Below, one piece after another: positions 60,512 through 64,000 of a DNA stretch of 64,000 nucleotides. This stretch comes from Sulfurimicrobium sp964384915. Lineage in GTDB: Bacteria > Pseudomonadota > Gammaproteobacteria > Burkholderiales > Sulfuricellaceae. The position numbers and the translations under genes were made by a program. Below the pieces are notes generated by a model, which was not told where the DNA came from, did not search any database, and worked only from the letters and a program-made list of their open reading frames with translations. The DNA lies in NCBI GenBank assembly GCA_964384915.1, contig CAYLMA010000006.1, positions 1-64,000 of the forward strand. The letters are read 5' to 3'. Position 1 is the stretch's first letter, and each line of letters starts with the position of its first letter.

Positions 60512-61693
60512 TTAATTCACCGACGCAGAGGGAGTGGGGACGCCGCCCACCGTTTCCAGCACCTCCCACTTGCCGTTTTTCACCTGGTATAGGGTAACCG
60601 CGCCATCCTTGATGTCGCCTTTCGCGTCGAAGCTGATCTTGGCCGTCACCCCGTCATGGCTGATGCCGGCCAACACGGGCAGGTATTTTGCCGGCTCGGT
60701 GGAATCGGCCTTCTGCATGGCGGCGATCATGACGCTCACCGCATCGTAGCAATATGGGGCGTAAAGCTGGATCTGGCCATATTTGGCGGTGAATTTGTCA
60801 GCAAATGCCTTGCCGCCCGGCATCTTGTCCAGCGGCAGGCCGGGCAGCGAGCTGTACGCTCCATCGGCGCTGCCGCCTGCCAGCTTGATGAATTCCGGCG
60901 TACTTCCGCCGTCGCCCATGAGGAACTTGGCGTTCAGCCCCAGAGTCTTGAACTGCTTCATCATCGGACCGCCCTGTGCATCCATGCCGCCGAAGAACAG
61001 CACGTCGGCGTTTTCTGCCTTTACCGCGGTCAGGATCGCCATGAAGTCCGTGGATTTGTCCGTGGTGTACTGGCGCGTCACGATCTCGGCGCCGGCCGCT
61101 TTCGCCGCCAGCTCGAACTGGTCCGCCAGGCCCTGGCCGTATGCGGTTCGGTCATCGATGATGGCGACTTTCTTTGCACCGAGCCGGGTCACGGCAAAAT
61201 CGCCCAGCACCTTGCCCTGCTGCATGTCGTTGGGCATCACACGGAATGCGGTCTTGAAGCCCTGTTCGGTGTACTTGGGATTGGTGGCGGAAGGTGAAAT
61301 CTGCACGATGCCAGCATCAGAATAGATTTTCGAGGCAGGAATGGTGGTGCCGGAATTGAGGTGGCCGATGATGCCGCTGACTTTCTCGTCGACCATTTTC
61401 TGCGCCACGATGGTGGCGGTTTTTGGGTCAGCCTGATCGTCCTCGCTGAGGAGTTCGAATCGGACTTTCTTGCCGCCAATGCTGATCCCCTTTGCATTGG
61501 CGTCATCGATCGCCATGCGCGTGCCGTTTTCATTGTCCTTGCCCAAGTGCGCCTGCGGTCCGGTGAGAGGCTGGATCGCGCCTATCTTCACCACCATCTC
61601 GCCATCCGCGGCAGGAGGCGCTTCCTTCTTGCCACAGGCGGCAAGGTTGAACATCATGGCTGAAAGCAGCACAGCAAGCAGGCGTGACTTCAA
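60512..61693 (-). CDS. livK: Branched-chain amino acid ABC transporter, substrate-binding lipoprotein
   Basis: 393 aa starting at TTG 61693, preceded by a strong GGGGAG ribosome-binding site 6 bp away. The lipoprotein signal ends in the lipobox LAAC (LSAMMFNLAACGKKE). The periplasmic-binding fold shows VKIGAIQPLTGPQAHLGKDN, VSGIIGHLNSGTTIPASKIY and YAPYCYDAVSVMIAAM. It is the ligand receptor of the livKHMGF system, the first gene of the operon. The exact amino acid or amide is not readable. Confidence 0.92.
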   Translation of the reverse strand: MKSRLLAVLLSAMMFNLAACGKKEAPPAADGEMVVKIGAIQPLTGPQAHLGKDNENGTRMAIDDANAKGISIGGKKVRFELLSEDDQADPKTATIVAQKMVDEKVSGIIGHLNSGTTIPASKIYSDAGIVQISPSATNPKYTEQGFKTAFRVMPNDMQQGKVLGDFAVTRLGAKKVAIIDDRTAYGQGLADQFELAAKAAGAEIVTRQYTTDKSTDFMAILTAVKAENADVLFFGGMDAQGGPMMKQFKTLGLNAKFLMGDGGSTPEFIKLAGGSADGAYSSLPGLPLDKMPGGKAFADKFTAKYGQIQLYAPYCYDAVSVMIAAMQKADSTEPAKYLPVLAGISHDGVTAKISFDAKGDIKDGAVTLYQVKNGKWEVLETVGGVPTPSASVN

Positions 61694-61765
61694 TTTATTC
61701 TCCCCTAAATCATTCTTGGCTCATGAAGCTGCCTATTCTATCGAAATTTCCGCGCTGCAAAAAAC

Positions 61766-61791
61766 AAAAGCCAACCCGGAGGTTGGCTTTT
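61766..61791. terminator. Bidirectional intrinsic terminator between livK and cytochrome c
   Basis: AAAAGCCAACC (61766-61776) pairs perfectly with GGTTGGCTTTT (61781-61791) over CGGA. It lies downstream of the cytochrome gene on the minus strand and upstream of livK, so it separates the two units. Confidence 0.92.
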
Positions 61792-61812
61792 GGACAAGCG
61801 CGCCGCGCCTGC

Positions 61813-62142
61813 TTAGTACTTGCGGGTCAGAATCCAGTTCACCAGAGCCTTGATATCCTCGTCCTTGACCGCGGCGTTCGGCGGCATCGGGATTTCACCC
61901 CACACGCCCTTGCCGCCGGCCTTTACCTTGGCCACCAGCTTGGCTTCAGCACTCTTGTCGCCCTTGTACTTGGCAGCGACTTCCTTGTAGCCTGGACCGA
62001 CAATTTTCTTGTCCATGCCGTGGCAGCTCATGCAGGCGCTTTTCTGCGCCAACGCCGTCATGGCAGCTTCATCCGCCGCATTGGCGTAACCGGAAACCAG
62101 CACAGCCGCCGCAGCAGCCATTCCAAACCACGTAGCTTTCAT
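61813..62142 (-). CDS. Small periplasmic cytochrome c (c-551/c-552 type)
   Basis: 109 aa with a signal peptide (MKATWFGMAAAAAVLVSGYANA). The haem c motif is CMSCHG (near residue 37) and the sixth ligand is probably the Met in EIPMPPNAAV (near 86). The C-terminal helix DIKALVNWILTRKY is typical of class I cytochromes of ~85 aa mature size. It would carry electrons between the bc1 complex and terminal oxidases or reductases. Confidence 0.92.
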   Translation of the reverse strand: MKATWFGMAAAAAVLVSGYANAADEAAMTALAQKSACMSCHGMDKKIVGPGYKEVAAKYKGDKSAEAKLVAKVKAGGKGVWGEIPMPPNAAVKDEDIKALVNWILTRKY

Positions 62143-62308
62143 ACCAACTCCTTAATTAATAAAGAAACTTTGCTTAAACCAAAAACCGGAGTGCGTTATC
62201 TTAAACGAACCAATAGCCTTTGCAAGTGTTTTGCACATCCCCGGCACCAATGCCAGAAGATAAGCATTTAACGCCCTCACCCATGCAGGCGTTGACTGAA
62301 ATAGGCTC

Positions 62309-64000
62309 TCATTGGCCGGGCGGCGGCGTAACGCGCAGCACCTCGTCCATGGTGGTCACGCCCGCCGCCACTTTCTGGGCGCCGCTGATGCGCAAGGGCC
62401 GCATGCCTTCCTTGTAGGCCTGGTCGCGGATCAAGGCAATATCGGCGGAGTTGGCGACGAGTTTCTTCAGGGCCGGCGACATGAGCATGATTTCATAGAT
62501 GCCGGAACGCCCAAGGTAGCCGGTCATGCGGCATTCCAGGCAACCCTTGGGTGCATTGACGCTGGCGGGCGGCGTGGCTTTCCAGGGCGCTACCATGGCG
62601 TTCCAGGCGTCCTCGTCGATGCTGGTTTTTTCCCTGCAGTGCGGGCACAGGGTGCGCACCAGCCGCTGGCCCAGCACGCCCAGCAAGGTGGAATTGAGAA
62701 GATAGCCGGGCACGCCCAGGTCGAGCATGCGGGTGATGGCCGAAGGCGCGTCATTGGTATGCAGGGTGGACAGCACCAGATGGCCGGTCAAGGCCGCCTG
62801 GATCGCCATTTCCGCCGTTTCCAGGTCACGGATCTCGCCCACCATGATGATGTCCGGATCCTGGCGCATCAGGGTGCGGACGCCAGTGGCGAAATCCAGG
62901 CCGATATTGTGCTGCACCTGCATCTGGTTGAACTGCGGCATCACCATCTCGATCGGGTCTTCCACCGTGCATACGTTGACTTCCGGCTGGGCCAGGCTGC
63001 GCAGCGTGGAATACAGCGTCGTGGTCTTGCCCGAGCCGGTCGGACCGGTGACCAGCACGATGCCGTTGGGCTGCGACACCATCTGGTTCCAGCGCTGCTC
63101 TTCCTGCTCGCCGAAACCGAGATCCTTGAAGTCCTGCACGATCACGTCGGGATTGAATATCCGCATCACCAGCTTCTCGCCAAAGGCGGTGGGCATGGTG
63201 GAGAGGCGCAATTCGATTTCCTGCCCATCCGGGGTTCGCGTCTTGATGCGGCCATCCTGCGGGCGTCGCTTCTCGACGATATCCATGCGCCCCAAACCCT
63301 TGATGCGGCTGGTAATGGCCGTCACCACCGGGGAAGGTATCTGGTACACCTGGTGCATCACCCCGTCGATGCGGAAACGCACGTTGCCCGATTCGCGCCG
63401 CGGCTCAAGGTGAATATCCGAAGCGCGCTGCTCGAAGGCATACTGGAACAGCCAGTCCACGATCTGCACCACGTGCTGATCGTTGGCATCAAGGTTGCCG
63501 GCGCGCGACAACTCCACCAGTTGCTCGAAATTTGCGATCCCGGACTGCCCCGCGCCTTCATGCAGCTTTACCGCGCCTTTCATGGAGCGCGCCAGATTGT
63601 AGAACTCCGGCAGGTATCTCTTGATCTGCTCAGGGGTGGCGATCACGCGGCGAATCTCGCAGCGCAGGATCTGGCCGATTTCCCTTTCCCACTCGCGCTC
63701 GAAGGGCTCGGCGGTCGCCACCACGACTTCGCGCGGATTCGCCAGAATCGGCAGCACCATGAAACGCGACGCATAAGCATGCGACATGACCTTGGCCACC
63801 GCCGACACATCCACCTTGAGCGGGTCGATATGCTGGTAGGGCAAGCCCACTTTCCCCGCCAGCCACTGGGTCAACTCTTCGAGGTCAAGATTCTGAAAAG
63901 GCGGGCGCGGATTTTTCCATTTCTGGCTCGCCACCACCACCAGCGGGTGCAATTTAACCCCACCCTGATTGCGTGCCGGGAAGTTGATCTTGTCGGCGTT
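62309..64000 (-). CDS. GspE/PilB-family secretion or type IV pilus ATPase (partial at window edge)
   Basis: The frame is open beyond base 64000, so the N terminus is missing (at least 563 aa present). The ATPase core shows Walker A VLVTGPTGSGKTTTLYSTLR, the Asp box VCTVEDPIE, Walker B PDIIMVGEIRDLETAE and the His box GHLVLSTLHTNDAP. A CPHC...CLEC four-cysteine zinc motif follows. The N-terminal half carries the GspE_N-like domain. It powers pilus assembly or type II secretion; which one cannot be decided without neighbours. Confidence 0.88.
   Translation of the reverse strand, partial: NADKINFPARNQGGVKLHPLVVVASQKWKNPRPPFQNLDLEELTQWLAGKVGLPYQHIDPLKVDVSAVAKVMSHAYASRFMVLPILANPREVVVATAEPFEREWEREIGQILRCEIRRVIATPEQIKRYLPEFYNLARSMKGAVKLHEGAGQSGIANFEQLVELSRAGNLDANDQHVVQIVDWLFQYAFEQRASDIHLEPRRESGNVRFRIDGVMHQVYQIPSPVVTAITSRIKGLGRMDIVEKRRPQDGRIKTRTPDGQEIELRLSTMPTAFGEKLVMRIFNPDVIVQDFKDLGFGEQEEQRWNQMVSQPNGIVLVTGPTGSGKTTTLYSTLRSLAQPEVNVCTVEDPIEMVMPQFNQMQVQHNIGLDFATGVRTLMRQDPDIIMVGEIRDLETAEMAIQAALTGHLVLSTLHTNDAPSAITRMLDLGVPGYLLNSTLLGVLGQRLVRTLCPHCREKTSIDEDAWNAMVAPWKATPPASVNAPKGCLECRMTGYLGRSGIYEIMLMSPALKKLVANSADIALIRDQAYKEGMRPLRISGAQKVAAGVTTMDEVLRVTPPPGQ

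Overview
The window is a GC-rich chromosomal segment of a betaproteobacterium, most likely a chemolithoautotrophic member of the Nitrosomonadales (Gallionellaceae/Sulfuricellaceae-like). This placement is inferred from the RuBisCO activase pair cbbQ-cbbO at the left edge, the petABC cytochrome bc1 operon next to sspAB, the class of purC, the complete dcw cluster and the general gene style. No database search was possible. Genes are tightly packed, often with ATGA or TAATG overlaps, and most long reading frames opposite real genes are GC-driven shadows.

Layout. 1-5.1 kb: cbbQ (cut by the window edge), cbbO, a YhcH-family gene, an AlkD-like repair gene and purC. 5.1-13.3 kb: a minus-strand type I restriction-modification operon (hsdM, an AbiF/AbiD-type HEPN gene, hsdS, a Phd/VapC toxin-antitoxin pair, hsdR). 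Just upstream of the abi gene lies a promoter-to-terminator unit that looks like a small RNA gene. 13.3-20.3 kb: tRNA-Thr(TGT), sspB-sspA, petC-petB-petA, mobA, tcdA, a cation-efflux gene and tatD. 20.6-25.7 kb: an S24-like protein, an acyltransferase-3 membrane protein, mutY and an AsmA-family gene. 25.9-44.1 kb: the full dcw cluster (mraZ, rsmH, ftsL, ftsI, murE, murF, mraY, murD, ftsW, murG, murC, murB, ddl, ftsQ, ftsA, ftsZ), preceded by a promoter overlapping four MraZ-type repeats at a 10-bp period. 44.2-52.1 kb: a TonB-dependent receptor, a nucleoside deaminase, an in-frame AroK-AroB fusion, dgt, a DUF1624 membrane protein, a small secreted protein and a CapA-family protein. 52.1-56.8 kb: an accessory zone with a CopG/ParE module, truncated or fragmentary genes (DUF4126, VOC, an IS transposase start), a MerR regulator with a quinone-reductase-like flavoprotein, a DUF4160/DUF2442-HTH pair with a promoter-embedded operator, and a membrane-anchored HExxH protein. 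56.9-64 kb: livKHMGF branched-chain amino acid transport, a small cytochrome c and a PilB/GspE-type ATPase running off the right edge.

The most unusual property is the density of small repeats that have entered genes of the essential division/cell-wall cluster. Heptanucleotide repeats built on a YTCA core form part of murE, murD and murB and of the murF end, and fill the murF-mraY and mraY-murD gaps. A C-rich hairpin element encoding PLPxxGEG in the same frame lies in both hsdR and rsmH. Both murC (5' end) and ftsA (3' end) have a second, disrupted copy of their terminus next to a hairpin-forming insert. A separate ~80-bp inverted repeat (core GTCATTGCGAG) occurs three times between genes. 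The best candidate for an under-described functional system is the HEPN Abi gene with its own small RNA inside the type I R-M operon; the DUF4160/DUF2442-HTH pair is the second candidate.
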